A DNA stretch of 64,000 nt from Kluyveromyces lactis. Its lineage: Eukaryota > Ascomycota > Saccharomycetes > Saccharomycetales > Saccharomycetaceae. Positions 50,801-60,135 of this stretch are shown here, one piece after another. Each line of letters begins with the position of its first letter. The stretch's first letter is position 1. A program made the position numbers and the translations under genes. The notes below the pieces were generated by a model that did no database searches, was not told where the DNA came from, and saw nothing but the letters and a program-made list of their open reading frames with translations. Location of the stretch: positions 620,001 through 684,000 of the forward strand of contig NC_006038.1 of the NCBI RefSeq assembly GCF_000002515.2. Reading direction: 5' to 3'.

Positions 50801-53800
50801 TCACATTCATCAGGCGCGTTATCCTCATGTCTGAACCTCATGTACAGTTTTTGGGTCTAAACGTTTTTAGAACGATATGCACATTGAGAGATGCCAGCTT
50901 ACCTTCTATTTCGAAGACATGCACAAATGAAAGTTCGAAGTGTTTTGAATTTTTAGCCAAAAGTGTCAAGTCTGATGATGACACTTTACTTCAAGCTTTA
51001 CGGGACGCCACCAGCAATGTTCTCTTTAGCAAAAGCGTCAAGAGGCTTCAAACATTATACAAGATGGATGGAATAAGAATGGACGGTCACCGGAGGGTTA
51101 GCAGATCACAGTTAACCCATATACTATTTAAAGAAAGGACAGATGAGTACGACCGTTCAATCATTGATTCGAATAGCATATATGCCCTCTTTAAAAAGGA
51201 TAATGTAAATTTAACAAAAAAAATGGTTTTAATTGAAGAAAGGCGGCTCAATGACTATCTTGCCGATGACAGATATCAGAAGGAGGCTGGATATGCATGC
51301 GCATTGAGAGTAATTAGAAAGGTTGCATCCACAGCATACTTAAGAGACTTCAAATCTACAAGAGAATGGTATCTCGCTGCAAGAGAAAATGTGAAGCGAC
51401 AACGAATCCAGTTGCTACCTGTGTTTGAACCTATCGACTTTCTACCTTCATTGAAATTGAAACTTCAAGACATTCATAAACATAGAGCCGCCCTGCCGCA
51501 TTCTGACACGGCTAGCACGATAATATCAACACAAGATCTCAATGTCGATGTTGAAAGTGAAGGATCTGATCAATTTGCTTTAGATAAGAACAGGGCTGTT
51601 CTACAGTTACTCCGAAAGGACGAACGTATTTTGAATATATGGAATGCTTCTCATATTATCGGTCTATTGGCCAAACCTGGCGTATTGGTATTAACCACTT
51701 CTTCTTTATACTTCATCTCTGGATGTTATTATGATTCAAATGAGAAAAAAGTATTGGACTTGGATGCTCTTCCGGAGATTCTGAGAGACTTGACAATTGA
51801 TTCACTGTCCGCTGACCTCATAACGAAATCTATCGAAGCAGATGCAGAAATAGAATCATTAAGATATGGCTGGAAAGTCAAAACTCTAAACCGCACAATA
51901 AAACGTCCCTTTTTGCTACGCGACACAGCTATGGAACTGTTTTTCGGTCTCAAAAACACTATTATGTTCAGCTTCAAAGATCAAAGTATTAGGGATGATG
52001 TGTTTAGCACATTGAAAAAGTACGCGAAAGATGATAAACATGACTCTATTTGGTCTTCTATCCTTGAAGAAGTTAATTTTAAAAGTAACGTATTAAGCTC
52101 GAAGAACGGTATCTCACGCACTTCGATTTCTGACAAAGTTAGTGCAGCTTTCACTAGTATCACTAAATATCATGCCTCTGAAAAAATATTGGATCTATGG
52201 CAAGCGGGGTCTCTATCAAACTTTGATTACTTGATGGCATTGAATACACTCGCTGGTAGAACGTTCAATGATCTCACGCAATATCCTGTTTTCCCGTGGG
52301 TTATTGCTGACTATGTTAGTGACAGTATTGATCTTGAGAATCCAAAAACGTATCGGGACTTGTCAAAGCCAATGGGTGCTCAAAGTGAGAAGCGTATGAT
52401 GAACTTTATTGAGCGTTTTCAGGCCCTCAAAGATCTTGATGACACCTCTACCCCTCCATTCCATTACGGTACTCACTATTCATCTGCTATGATTGTATCT
52501 TCGTATCTTGTTCGGCTACAGCCCTTTGCCGACACGTATAAGACACTTCAAGGAGATCAATGGGGTCCGCCTGACCGTTTGTTCAATTCAGTTTCCAGGG
52601 CTTGGACATCGGCATCATCTGAAGCAAGTACTGATGTGAGGGAGCTGATACCAGAATTCTATTATCTCCCCGATTTTCTTACTAACAAGAATAGTTACAA
52701 TTTCGGCACCACACAGAATGGAAAAGAAGTGACAGATGTAGCGCTTCCTCCTTGGGCAAAAAATGATCCTAAGATATTCATTGAGATTAATAGACAAGCA
52801 CTTGAGAGTCGTTACGTGTCAGAACATTTGAATGAATGGATTGATTTAGTTTTCGGATTCAAACAAAGGGGAAAGGAAGCTATTAAAGCCGTGAATGTTT
52901 TCAATTCTTTAAGTTATTCTGGAAATGTAGATATCAATGGAATTGACAATGACATTGAACGCAAAGCTATAACTGGCATTATCCATAACTTTGGTCAAAC
53001 GCCACTACAAATTTTCCAACACCCTCACCCGCCAAGAAAATGTAAAGCATATTTAGAGGTCGAGGATGAAGATGTCCGTAAATTCGGTGATCTTAAACCT
53101 AGCATCAACAGAACAGCAGACAAGCAAAGCTGTATATGTTTACCCTCAATATCACATAGGGACATAAAGCTAAAAAATGGAGGTGTTAAGCATGCCCACT
53201 CCTCAAAAATCACAGTACTAAGCAATTTTGATCAATCACTTATTGCTACAGGTGATTCAATTGGATTGATAAAACTTTGGAGGACGAGTAAGGATGGACT
53301 AACCTTTTTGAGATGCTTTTGTGGCCATGAATCTTCTATCAAAAGTATTAGAGCTTCTTTACAATGTGATACGATTATTTCATTAGATACTCATGGGACG
53401 ACAATTGTCTGGGATTTGAAGAATGGTACAGTAATAAACAAATTCTCCATAATGGCTAAATTGGTAGCTATTTCGCCCACTACAGGAAGTGTATCCATTG
53501 CTGGAGAGAAAGGAATATCAATCTTTGACCTAAATGGGTCAATATATTGTCTACACGAGACGGCAGAAGAAATATCAGCAATCGCATTTATGGATCGAGA
53601 CGTGTTCTGGCCATATAAATACCATGAAAAGCTAGACACGGTGCTTGTAGCGACAGGAAACAAAATTACTGTGTATGACTTCAAGTTGGTGCAACAAAAA
53701 TGGAAACTATTGCCTCAACAAAGCATTTCAAATCATCAGGTAAAATCTATCGTTGACATCAAAGTTGAAATCAACAACAATGGATCCGAAGCAGGGAAAC

Positions 53801-53862
53801 TGAAAAAGGGTACGAGTCTCATAACAGTTGATAAAGATGGACGCAATTGGTCATGGGAATGA
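47863..53862 (+). CDS. BPH1: BEACH-WD40 protein Bph1
   Basis: This is the largest gene here: 1999 residues (yeast Bph1 is about 2167). It is the yeast member of the LYST/neurobeachin family. A long helical N-terminal region includes a concanavalin-like segment (near 200-290). A PH-like domain (about 1240-1390) and the BEACH domain (about 1435-1710) follow. BEACH markers include FDYLMALNTLAGRTFNDLTQYPVFPW (near 1452) and FHYGTHYSSAMIVSSYLVRLQPF (near 1535). WD40 repeats occupy about 1770-1999. In yeast it has a role in protein sorting and cell-wall integrity. The S. cerevisiae gene lies beside RPS14A (YCR031C-YCR032W); here it follows SOP4, showing the merged ancestral order. Only 21 bp separate its stop from that of the converging transporter gene. 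Confidence 0.93.
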   Translation: MIQEYVTLLAQVLNLVPEDDSDLISILCDICNSYENTASKDELYTYTTFEISQRFNNIEPTELNFVYDDTSKWEKLLSHQSSELSYIIALHIVLCLIENSIVNKQSFAKHPAMKSFVKARLRGNEMDPLLNATFGELYCHVFAIQANAEDIRFVYENTYPYDWNIVENIASQITDQSMQTHLLFENCYLTFANLKIPNSFTLQVTLELLNTTSNRVITLGKNTYLEIRDTHICISNDEFITALFDGFEFEIGVIYSMILCFDAGSVTLFVDHVFIQTIPLVSDSIEDLSTVELGSMLSFFAVFKFTILDYCITPNQMASKSTICAFGYHKGVILDIDIDEIIMESDKNMKVFTLTDISDSFPTGKCSYYQTSDIVGLLLNMNVMETFLHRLIVEKDSSSIRIMTSHIIKYLKNSAMDNHFQSIQGNLVLNYILTLKAEIGNIIDIKVVEDLTELFTLMNTNTIIEENFIAESPLKILLNFRLIPLVDVAVFEQLFIGLSSIFNKHSSRNVNSISEGITILQRTILFQLHSSFDTNDLNVIISDCAKSLKNLLDILLYCNIRNDGTIVHLQFSYFCLKKGHITLAKVLLESLDSVFTQYQIDDRDFLCKSIPINLYVKVIFILMQSSIQHLEILKVAYSILLKLFDKQPGFFAQFTNSNGYKILLSILSTHSISEAELLTTILNVSASKGTVKRDLFYKNILSPPDDGISLFSHSVVINLLDSFIKRNPFAIQEFLLTFIEYLKKMHQRNPNHILFTSPYPIIQSIFGLQMNLEMLAVEKLLPTVNVCNKSLLADIIVQKMKTYDPESFKTLLSYIVSYSENSKRPKSSQICQKMGLVFLIVPRILKRLSALSFTVEKDHSKLVFVENILHLVSISSASWKVHDASWEALINTNLVILKARELISKSDFESSFQTDILRNLNSVQEEIYNWIVANGIRKDSNIEHDMIEQLLHAMLYYQEVLFIERHKETTLSNEVLANILTFIRRVILMSEPHVQFLGLNVFRTICTLRDASLPSISKTCTNESSKCFEFLAKSVKSDDDTLLQALRDATSNVLFSKSVKRLQTLYKMDGIRMDGHRRVSRSQLTHILFKERTDEYDRSIIDSNSIYALFKKDNVNLTKKMVLIEERRLNDYLADDRYQKEAGYACALRVIRKVASTAYLRDFKSTREWYLAARENVKRQRIQLLPVFEPIDFLPSLKLKLQDIHKHRAALPHSDTASTIISTQDLNVDVESEGSDQFALDKNRAVLQLLRKDERILNIWNASHIIGLLAKPGVLVLTTSSLYFISGCYYDSNEKKVLDLDALPEILRDLTIDSLSADLITKSIEADAEIESLRYGWKVKTLNRTIKRPFLLRDTAMELFFGLKNTIMFSFKDQSIRDDVFSTLKKYAKDDKHDSIWSSILEEVNFKSNVLSSKNGISRTSISDKVSAAFTSITKYHASEKILDLWQAGSLSNFDYLMALNTLAGRTFNDLTQYPVFPWVIADYVSDSIDLENPKTYRDLSKPMGAQSEKRMMNFIERFQALKDLDDTSTPPFHYGTHYSSAMIVSSYLVRLQPFADTYKTLQGDQWGPPDRLFNSVSRAWTSASSEASTDVRELIPEFYYLPDFLTNKNSYNFGTTQNGKEVTDVALPPWAKNDPKIFIEINRQALESRYVSEHLNEWIDLVFGFKQRGKEAIKAVNVFNSLSYSGNVDINGIDNDIERKAITGIIHNFGQTPLQIFQHPHPPRKCKAYLEVEDEDVRKFGDLKPSINRTADKQSCICLPSISHRDIKLKNGGVKHAHSSKITVLSNFDQSLIATGDSIGLIKLWRTSKDGLTFLRCFCGHESSIKSIRASLQCDTIISLDTHGTTIVWDLKNGTVINKFSIMAKLVAISPTTGSVSIAGEKGISIFDLNGSIYCLHETAEEISAIAFMDRDVFWPYKYHEKLDTVLVATGNKITVYDFKLVQQKWKLLPQQSISNHQVKSIVDIKVEINNNGSEAGKLKKGTSLITVDKDGRNWSWE

Positions 53863-53883
53863 GTAATTAGATTAAATAACATA

Positions 53884-55017
53884 TTATTCGGTATTTTTAA
53901 ATTTCATTAGTCGTTTATAAAAGAAAAGACCGGTAACATTAAGTACCATACCCAATAATTGCACGGACGTGATATGATGTGAGGTATACATCCAACTGAA
54001 GGATATGATAGCAATTCTTTTCATAATATTTGCAATCGAGTATGATAAAGTTGAAATCTCACCGATTAGATAAAACGTTATCATACTTTGCAAAAAATGC
54101 AGAACACCATTAAGCATAATAAGTCTCCAAGGGATTTCAATGTCGTGAGGTTCGTTGAAGAAATTACTGCACAGCGTTGGTAGTTCTAAAGTGACAAACC
54201 AACCTATAGACAACAAAAACCCAACAGTGGAAATGTACATCATGAGTGTCAATTTATCGTATTTTTTTGGTGAAGTCTTTTGCCAAGTGGCATCGTATTT
54301 ATTCGTAGTTGGCAATTCGTTCGTCCTATAAGTGAAAATATTCTTGGCATACATATTTTGGCCAACAAAAATCAACATTGATAAGATTGCAAATAAAATA
54401 CCATAATAACTTGAACTACCCGTATTATCATCGGATTCGGCACTATTAATTTTCGGAGCCAGATTCTTGGTATCGGTATAAACAATAACCCACACCCCCA
54501 ACATGACACACATCAAACTCAAATATATTGCTTTGTTTAGCTTCAATTCGTTCCGCTTTAGTAGTTTTTGTGCCAGAATGATGAAGATGGGCGATAAAGT
54601 TTTCACACTTGCTACAGTAGACACGGGAACCAAAGACGTAGCACGATGCCCATAATACTTCCCTATGAATTGGAACAGGCCCAAAGGAAATACAGTGTAT
54701 AATACATCTTTCGATGGTCGCAGAATAATCTTTGTACCAGTATCCGAATAGTTGGGAAAGATTCCTTCAGGGAACAGTCTCCTAATGGGAGGGACATAGT
54801 AACCAACAAAACAAGTGATGAAAGCAGACAACCCAATGAAAATGAATTGAAATTCTCCCAAGAATAATGGCATCGGACATTCCGTCAATATTCTTTTGGT
54901 AACTTGAGAACCAAATGAAGATATACTATACCAACATAAGCAGACGATTGGTACGACCAAAGTAGATTCAACATTGAACCGTTGCATTGGCCCTTTCCTC
55001 GTAGTCATTATACCCAT
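53884..55017 (-). CDS. YJL193W: Triose-phosphate-translocator family membrane protein (YJL193W orthologue)
   Basis: The 377-residue protein has about eight to ten hydrophobic helices and belongs to the nucleotide-sugar/triose-phosphate translocator family. It resembles yeast YJL193W and its relative Sly41. Family-like segments are PLGLFQFIGKYYGHRATSLVPVSTVASVKTLSPIF (near 110-145) and VLNVTGLFFYKRLMKF at the C-terminus. The frame opens from a TTG; the first ATG is at 55015-55017 (MGIMTTRKGP), and a second ATG three codons later is also possible. Its substrate is unknown. Its position next to SOP4/BPH1 agrees with YJL192C-YJL193W. It is convergent with BPH1. Confidence 0.85.
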   Translation of the reverse strand: MGIMTTRKGPMQRFNVESTLVVPIVCLCWYSISSFGSQVTKRILTECPMPLFLGEFQFIFIGLSAFITCFVGYYVPPIRRLFPEGIFPNYSDTGTKIILRPSKDVLYTVFPLGLFQFIGKYYGHRATSLVPVSTVASVKTLSPIFIILAQKLLKRNELKLNKAIYLSLMCVMLGVWVIVYTDTKNLAPKINSAESDDNTGSSSYYGILFAILSMLIFVGQNMYAKNIFTYRTNELPTTNKYDATWQKTSPKKYDKLTLMMYISTVGFLLSIGWFVTLELPTLCSNFFNEPHDIEIPWRLIMLNGVLHFLQSMITFYLIGEISTLSYSIANIMKRIAIISFSWMYTSHHITSVQLLGMVLNVTGLFFYKRLMKFKNTE

Positions 55018-55599
55018 AAAACGAATGAAAGTTTTCAAAGAGAAGACAGCAAAACTTTATTTAAAAAGTTTAAGATATTCTATTGGGACCACAGGTTTCA
55101 ATGGAGTGGTACGCCTAAGAGCTTTAGTACAATAGTGGTAATCATCGAGGTGGAAAATGGATAAATTACACCTTATTATTAAAGAGCAAATAAAGTGTTC
55201 AATAATAGAACCCTTTTATGTCTGGCGACTTTTTTTTTTTCTTCACCTGACAGAATCTAGACTCGAATGGTTTCCGCTGTTCCTGCAGAAACAAACAACA
55301 ATGCACGTGATATGTAAACAAAACCTTCATTTATGTTTGTGCTGGTTTTCGCGATTGCGTAATCATTTCAGGGTCCTCATTGGCAACATGGAGAAAAAGG
55401 CTTGGCTCGAGTCAACCTGCAAGTGGTACCTCAAAAGATATTGTGACATGGAACTGATTTTCGAATCTGGATTGTGAAATTGTGCAGATAAAATAGAAAT
55501 ATCTGTGGATTAAGTTCCTTACCTTGTATTTATAGTGTAATATAGTGTGAAATTTTTAGGTTTATAAAATATCTATTTGAAATAAGGTTGTTCGCTATT
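55018..55599. other. Transporter promoter / unknown-gene 3' spacer
   Basis: These 580 bp separate two leftward genes. A frame of about 106 codons (55157-55477) on the plus strand has no similarity I recognise. No gene is called. Confidence 0.4.
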
Positions 55600-57111
55600 T
55601 TAGGAACGCATAGGATATCCTTCGTCAGGCACAGTAGATGGATCTACCCAATAATATTTCTCTAGGAGATCTGATAAGTTCTCGATCATGTATTTCATCT
55701 CCATGACCGAAATGTCTTTGGCAGTATTGTAGGGTCTCTTGTAATCGTCGAAACTCATAATTAGTTGATACATTTGTTCTGAGAACTTTTTAGGTTTTCC
55801 ACTGAGCTTCGTTGCATGCAGTTTACACGATTTACCAGAGATGTATCCTAACATATGTGATCTGATTCTAGATTCATGATGTTTGAAGGGATCGGGATTG
55901 GACTTTGCCTTGAGTTTTTCCAACACGGTACTGTCATTAGCACAATAATCGTAACCTTGTAAAAAAAAATCAAAGATTCCCTTCATTTCACTTGACGTGA
56001 TAAAATGGCACCAACGATAATTGCCAACAGCATCATCCCTATCTATTGCTTTTTGAATCTTATCCTTATTTCTTGCTCCACGTTCAATAGGACCAAAGCT
56101 ACCGGACTCGACCACTTTAGATATCACGTTAAAATAGTACTGATCGTCACCAAATGTAGGTTCCGTGTCAAAACCTTCTTCTTTTATTGTTATAAAAAAC
56201 TTGGACCCCTCCCTTTTCTTGGTCATTTTCCAATACGTTCTAACATGGCCACACGCTGGTTCAATCTGCTTTCTAATGCTCTCCAACATCTTTTCGTAGA
56301 AATTCTCATCATCTAATTGTACTGTGACTGGGTTCCAGTTATCCGGTACCTTTATTTTACCGTTCACGGACTCTGGGAAATATGATCTGATAATGTTTTG
56401 TCTGATGAAGCCACCTTTGAATACGATTTTGAATGTCTCATCTTGTTTGGCCCTGTATTCAAAGCGAACGTGTTTTCTAAGTGGCCTTGCAATCTTCGTT
56501 ATGCGTGGTTCTCTTTTTTTAGTCCAGCGCCGCGGTTTCTTCGGTTCAATCAGCCGTGACACACCAAACATTTCCCGATTTAAAATATCCAAGGATCTTA
56601 AAGGGCGTAAGGGAGCTGCTGAAGGGGCTGGTGAATTGAAGCAGGCTGTATCCGTTGTACCAGATAAACTTAAATTTTCTGGAGTTCGCCTGTTGTTTGT
56701 TTCTTCCCTTTCCAGACTGCAACCCTTGAACGATAGTATTTGAGGGTCTAAGCAAGCACTAGCTCCGTTGAAATTGCCAGTTTCGGTGAAATTCTGACAG
56801 GGAAATGTAAGTGTGTATTCGGTACTGAGGCTATTTCCAGTAGCATGAATTTTGTCTTTAACATCATTAAATAAAGAAAGAGAACCGGAACTAATTTTTG
56901 TGTCAAAGCCAGCGCTGACATCGGTCATGTCAGTTTTGAATTTAGTAATGGGACTTGCGGCTATCTTTTCCAGTAAGTCCTCCAACCCAGGTGAAAATGA
57001 GCCAGAACGCAATTCCAAACTTAGCCCAGCGGGTAATTGCCCCGAATCAAGCTGCAAAACATCATTGAATAAGTAATGCATGTCTGTTTCGTGGGATGAG
57101 CAATCAACCAT
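55600..57111 (-). CDS. Unrecognised basic, possibly nuclear protein (503 aa)
   Basis: I do not recognise this protein. The first 180 residues are Ser/Asn/Leu-rich and probably disordered. At about 187-214 there is a strongly basic stretch (EPKKPRRWTKKREPRITKIARP, then RKHVRF) that fits a nuclear-localisation or DNA-contact segment. Residues about 215-500 look like folded sequence with regular hydrophobic spacing, several aromatic residues (SYFPESVNGKIKVPDNWNP, RTYWKM, GNYRWCHFITSSEMKGIFDFFLQGYDY) and four scattered cysteines; no zinc-finger spacing is visible. No membrane segment or signal peptide is seen. The ATG at 57109-57111 is the only good start. A transcription-factor-like role is a guess from the basic region. 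It occupies a place where yeast chromosome X has CDC6, but it is not Cdc6 (no AAA motifs). Confidence 0.75.
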   Translation of the reverse strand: MVDCSSHETDMHYLFNDVLQLDSGQLPAGLSLELRSGSFSPGLEDLLEKIAASPITKFKTDMTDVSAGFDTKISSGSLSLFNDVKDKIHATGNSLSTEYTLTFPCQNFTETGNFNGASACLDPQILSFKGCSLEREETNNRRTPENLSLSGTTDTACFNSPAPSAAPLRPLRSLDILNREMFGVSRLIEPKKPRRWTKKREPRITKIARPLRKHVRFEYRAKQDETFKIVFKGGFIRQNIIRSYFPESVNGKIKVPDNWNPVTVQLDDENFYEKMLESIRKQIEPACGHVRTYWKMTKKREGSKFFITIKEEGFDTEPTFGDDQYYFNVISKVVESGSFGPIERGARNKDKIQKAIDRDDAVGNYRWCHFITSSEMKGIFDFFLQGYDYCANDSTVLEKLKAKSNPDPFKHHESRIRSHMLGYISGKSCKLHATKLSGKPKKFSEQMYQLIMSFDDYKRPYNTAKDISVMEMKYMIENLSDLLEKYYWVDPSTVPDEGYPMRS

Positions 57112-57878
57112 TCTTTCTTATCTTTTCTTTTGGTTATTAAAACTGAATCGAAGTGATGAATTTATTATCAAAGAGAAAAAGTTGATAATTTGGTAGCGAA
57201 TGTAATATGTATTGGCAACTTAAAACTTTATAATTGGCGAATTTAGAGACAGAGCTGAGGCTATATATGGGGCGGTTCTTCGTAAAAGAATTTGTTGTTT
57301 TTAAATAGTGATAAATTTATCTTAGGGTCCTTATAAAAGTTCCTCCAAAATCATAGCGTCAGCTCCATGACAGCGACGGAGAATTCCTGCAAAATTGCTT
57401 TACCAGCTACGCTGGTTTCATATTCATAAGAAAAGAGCTACATTCGAAACGTCTGACGGATCTGTGAATACTCTATTCTCGATTCAACGGAGTCATTATG
57501 TGTTACCTAATTTGACCATTTGTATCACGTGAATAGAGGACGGCGGAGGCCATAGCGTACTGAAGGAAGAGTCCTCAGGTACGCTATAGCAGAACCCTCG
57601 AGGTGAGCACAAATTTGCTTACATATCATAACCATTAAAGGCAAAGGCAAGTTACAAACAAGCTGGCCGTTATGTGAAGTATTAACTAGCATTTTCTCAT
57701 AGATAAGAATAACCTGTTTACCTCATCTTAGAAAATTTTCATGATTCTTCAATATCAAATCATTAAGAAATTATGTATGTGGTAAATGTTGATTTTGGTG
57801 ATGATGATGACGATACCTGTAAAGATTAGAGACAAGCATAACTAAACCCTCAGTTTGATATCTAAACATTGATACGAT
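57112..57878. other. Divergent promoter of unknown gene and WRS1
   Basis: This 767-bp spacer contains a TCACGTGA E-box near 57529 and, 20 bp further on, a strong hairpin (57552-57587, listed separately). A GATGATGATGA run lies near 57798-57810. No gene is seen. Confidence 0.45.
57552..57587. repeat. Near-perfect 12-bp inverted repeat
   Basis: ATAGCGTACTGA (57552-57563), an 11-base loop, then TCAGGTACGCTAT (57575-57587) form a 12-bp stem with a single bulged G. It lies in a divergent promoter region. It could be a paired binding site for a dimeric regulator or a transcribed hairpin; neither is shown. Confidence 0.6.
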
Positions 57879-59177
57879 ATGACCGAGCAAGTTACTGAGA
57901 AGCTTGAGAATTTGTCTACAACAGAGGAAGCTGGTGTTGAACAAAAAGTTACACCATGGGACGTTGAAGGTGCAGTGGATGAAAACGGTGTTCAACAATC
58001 CATTGACTATGAAAAATTGATCAAACAATTTGGTACTAAAGCTATTGGTGAAGAAACCTTAGCCAGATTTGAGGCTGTGACCGGTCACAAGCCTCATCAT
58101 TTCTTGCGCAAAGGTGTTTTCTTTAGTGAACGTGACTTCACAAAGATTTTGGATTTGTATGAACAAGGTAAACCATTTTTCTTGTATACTGGCCGTGGTC
58201 CTTCTAGTGACTCAATGCACTTGGGTCATATGATCCCATTCATCTTTACAAAATGGTTACAGGATGTTTTCGATTGTCCTTTAGTTATTGAATTAACAGA
58301 CGATGAAAAGTTCTTGTTCAAGCCAAAGTTGACCATTAAAGATGTCAAAAAGTTCACCAAGGACAATGCAAAGGATATCGTCGCTGTTGGATTCAACCCA
58401 GAGAAGACTTTTATTTTCTCCGATTTAGAATACATGGGTGGCGGTTTCTATGAAACAGTGGTACGGATTTCGAGACAAATCACGGGATCAACAGCCAAAG
58501 CTGTGTTTGGTTTCACCGATTCAGATTGTATTGGTAAATTCCATTTTGCTTCTATTCAAATTGCATCTGCTTTCCCAAGTTCTTTCCCTGATGTGTTGGG
58601 TTTACCCGATAAGACCCCTTGTTTGATTCCATGTGCTATCGATCAAGATCCATACTTCAGAGTCTGCAGAGACGTTGCCGACAAATTAAAATATAGCAAG
58701 CCTTCCTTACTACATTCTAGATTTTTCCCTGCATTGCAAGGTTCTTCCACTAAGATGAGTGCAAGTGATGACACCAGTGCCATTTTCATGACTGATACTC
58801 CAAAACAAATACAAAAGAAGATTAATAAGTATGCGTTCAGTGGAGGTAAAGTTTCCATGGAAGAACACAGAAAATACGGTGGTAACCCAGACGTTGATGT
58901 TGCATACCAATACCTGTCATTCTTCAAAGATGACGATGAGTTTTTGAAGCAATGCTATGACCAATACAAGAGCGGTGAAATGCTGTCAGGAGAAATGAAG
59001 AAGATATGTATCGAAACTTTACAAGCTTTTACAAAGGCGTTCCAAGAGCGTAGAGCAGCAGTTGATGATGAGACATTAGATAAATTCATGAAACCACACA
59101 AACTAGTTTGGGGCCAACAAGAAAGACTGGTCCCAGTCAAACCAAAGGAAGATAAGAAGAAGAACACTGAAGCCTGA
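57879..59177 (+). CDS. WRS1: Cytosolic tryptophanyl-tRNA synthetase
   Basis: The 432-residue class I aminoacyl-tRNA synthetase charges tRNA-Trp; yeast Wrs1 has the same size. The Rossmann-fold signatures are intact: HLGH in DSMHLGHMIPF near residue 113-116 (the HIGH motif) and KMSAS near 292-296. The eukaryotic-type GRGPSSDSMH and FGFTDSDCIGK segments are present. No presequence is visible, so it is the cytosolic enzyme. The C-terminus is Lys-rich (KPKEDKKKNTEA). The start is ATG at 57879-57881. The yeast gene (YOL097C) is on another chromosome and not beside RIB3. Confidence 0.97.
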   Translation: MTEQVTEKLENLSTTEEAGVEQKVTPWDVEGAVDENGVQQSIDYEKLIKQFGTKAIGEETLARFEAVTGHKPHHFLRKGVFFSERDFTKILDLYEQGKPFFLYTGRGPSSDSMHLGHMIPFIFTKWLQDVFDCPLVIELTDDEKFLFKPKLTIKDVKKFTKDNAKDIVAVGFNPEKTFIFSDLEYMGGGFYETVVRISRQITGSTAKAVFGFTDSDCIGKFHFASIQIASAFPSSFPDVLGLPDKTPCLIPCAIDQDPYFRVCRDVADKLKYSKPSLLHSRFFPALQGSSTKMSASDDTSAIFMTDTPKQIQKKINKYAFSGGKVSMEEHRKYGGNPDVDVAYQYLSFFKDDDEFLKQCYDQYKSGEMLSGEMKKICIETLQAFTKAFQERRAAVDDETLDKFMKPHKLVWGQQERLVPVKPKEDKKKNTEA

Positions 59178-59505
59178 AAGATTGATCACTTAGCATGAGT
59201 ACCGAACGCTTGCCTTGAAATTTAACCCATTAAAGGTTGCCATATTTGTTAGTGCAGATATAAATATTGACTCTTAGCTGAAGGTATGCGTAAAGAGAAG
59301 GAAAGAAGCAAAGGCATTTCTATATACAGAGTAATAAGTATCTTTTATCTCTAGTATTTAATTCGTTTTTGTATCATTTGTTAAAGTCATTATAGATTAT
59401 AATTCAGAGCCGGCCAGATGTTTGATAGTATAATCGAAGATAAAGGTCGAACAGTAAAACCAACAGGCCGAGATTATTATGTTACTGGAACAGAAATTAT
59501 TGTAT
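59178..59505. other. Convergent spacer between WRS1 and RIB3
   Basis: These 328 bp hold two 3' ends. No gene is seen. A TATATA-like 3'-end signal lies near 59258-59330. Confidence 0.4.
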
Positions 59506-60135
59506 TCATTGATGCTTTTGAATGTAATCCACCAAAGCTTCAAGTGTAATAATTGAAATATCGAATTCTTTGCCAAATTCGACACAGTCATCCAATCTCA
59601 TCATATCTCCATCTTCATCTTTGACGAGTTCACCAATGACACCGACTGGTGGGAGTGATGCAAGCTTGCATAGGTCGACAGCTGCTTCAGTGTGACCACG
59701 TCTGGCCAGAACACCGCCTTCTTTGGCTCTTAATGGCACCACATGACCAGGCTTCAAGTAATCAATAGCGGTAGTAGTCTTGTCAGCAAGTTTGGAACAC
59801 GTTAATGCACGATCATGTGCTGAAATCCCTGTTGTGGTTCCGTGTGCATAATCACAAGTAATGGTATATGCGGTTCCATGTCTGTCATCTGCGTAACTTT
59901 CACACGAAAGATCTTTCAAAAGAGGTAGATCTAAACGATCTGCCCATTCGTTGGTCATTGGTGCACAAACATACCCAGAAGAATAACGTATCAAGAAGGC
60001 CATTTGTTCGGTGGTGATCGCATTAGCCGCACAGATTAGGTCACCTTCGTTCTCACGTGACTCGTCATCCATCACAATAACGAACTTATTCTGTCTGAAC
60101 TTTTCTATGGCTACTTCGATATCGGTGAATATCAT
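59506..60135 (-). CDS. RIB3: 3,4-dihydroxy-2-butanone-4-phosphate synthase
   Basis: The 209-residue protein matches yeast Rib3 (208) and converts ribulose 5-phosphate to DHBP plus formate, the four-carbon branch of riboflavin synthesis. The acidic loop motif DDESRENEGDL (about residues 22-32) binds Mg and substrate. RHGTAY and the His-containing RRGHTEAAVDLCKLA (about 145-159) complete the active site. It is a stand-alone enzyme, not fused to GTP cyclohydrolase II, as usual in fungi. The start is ATG at 60133-60135. Confidence 0.97.
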   Translation of the reverse strand: MIFTDIEVAIEKFRQNKFVIVMDDESRENEGDLICAANAITTEQMAFLIRYSSGYVCAPMTNEWADRLDLPLLKDLSCESYADDRHGTAYTITCDYAHGTTTGISAHDRALTCSKLADKTTTAIDYLKPGHVVPLRAKEGGVLARRGHTEAAVDLCKLASLPPVGVIGELVKDEDGDMMRLDDCVEFGKEFDISIITLEALVDYIQKHQ

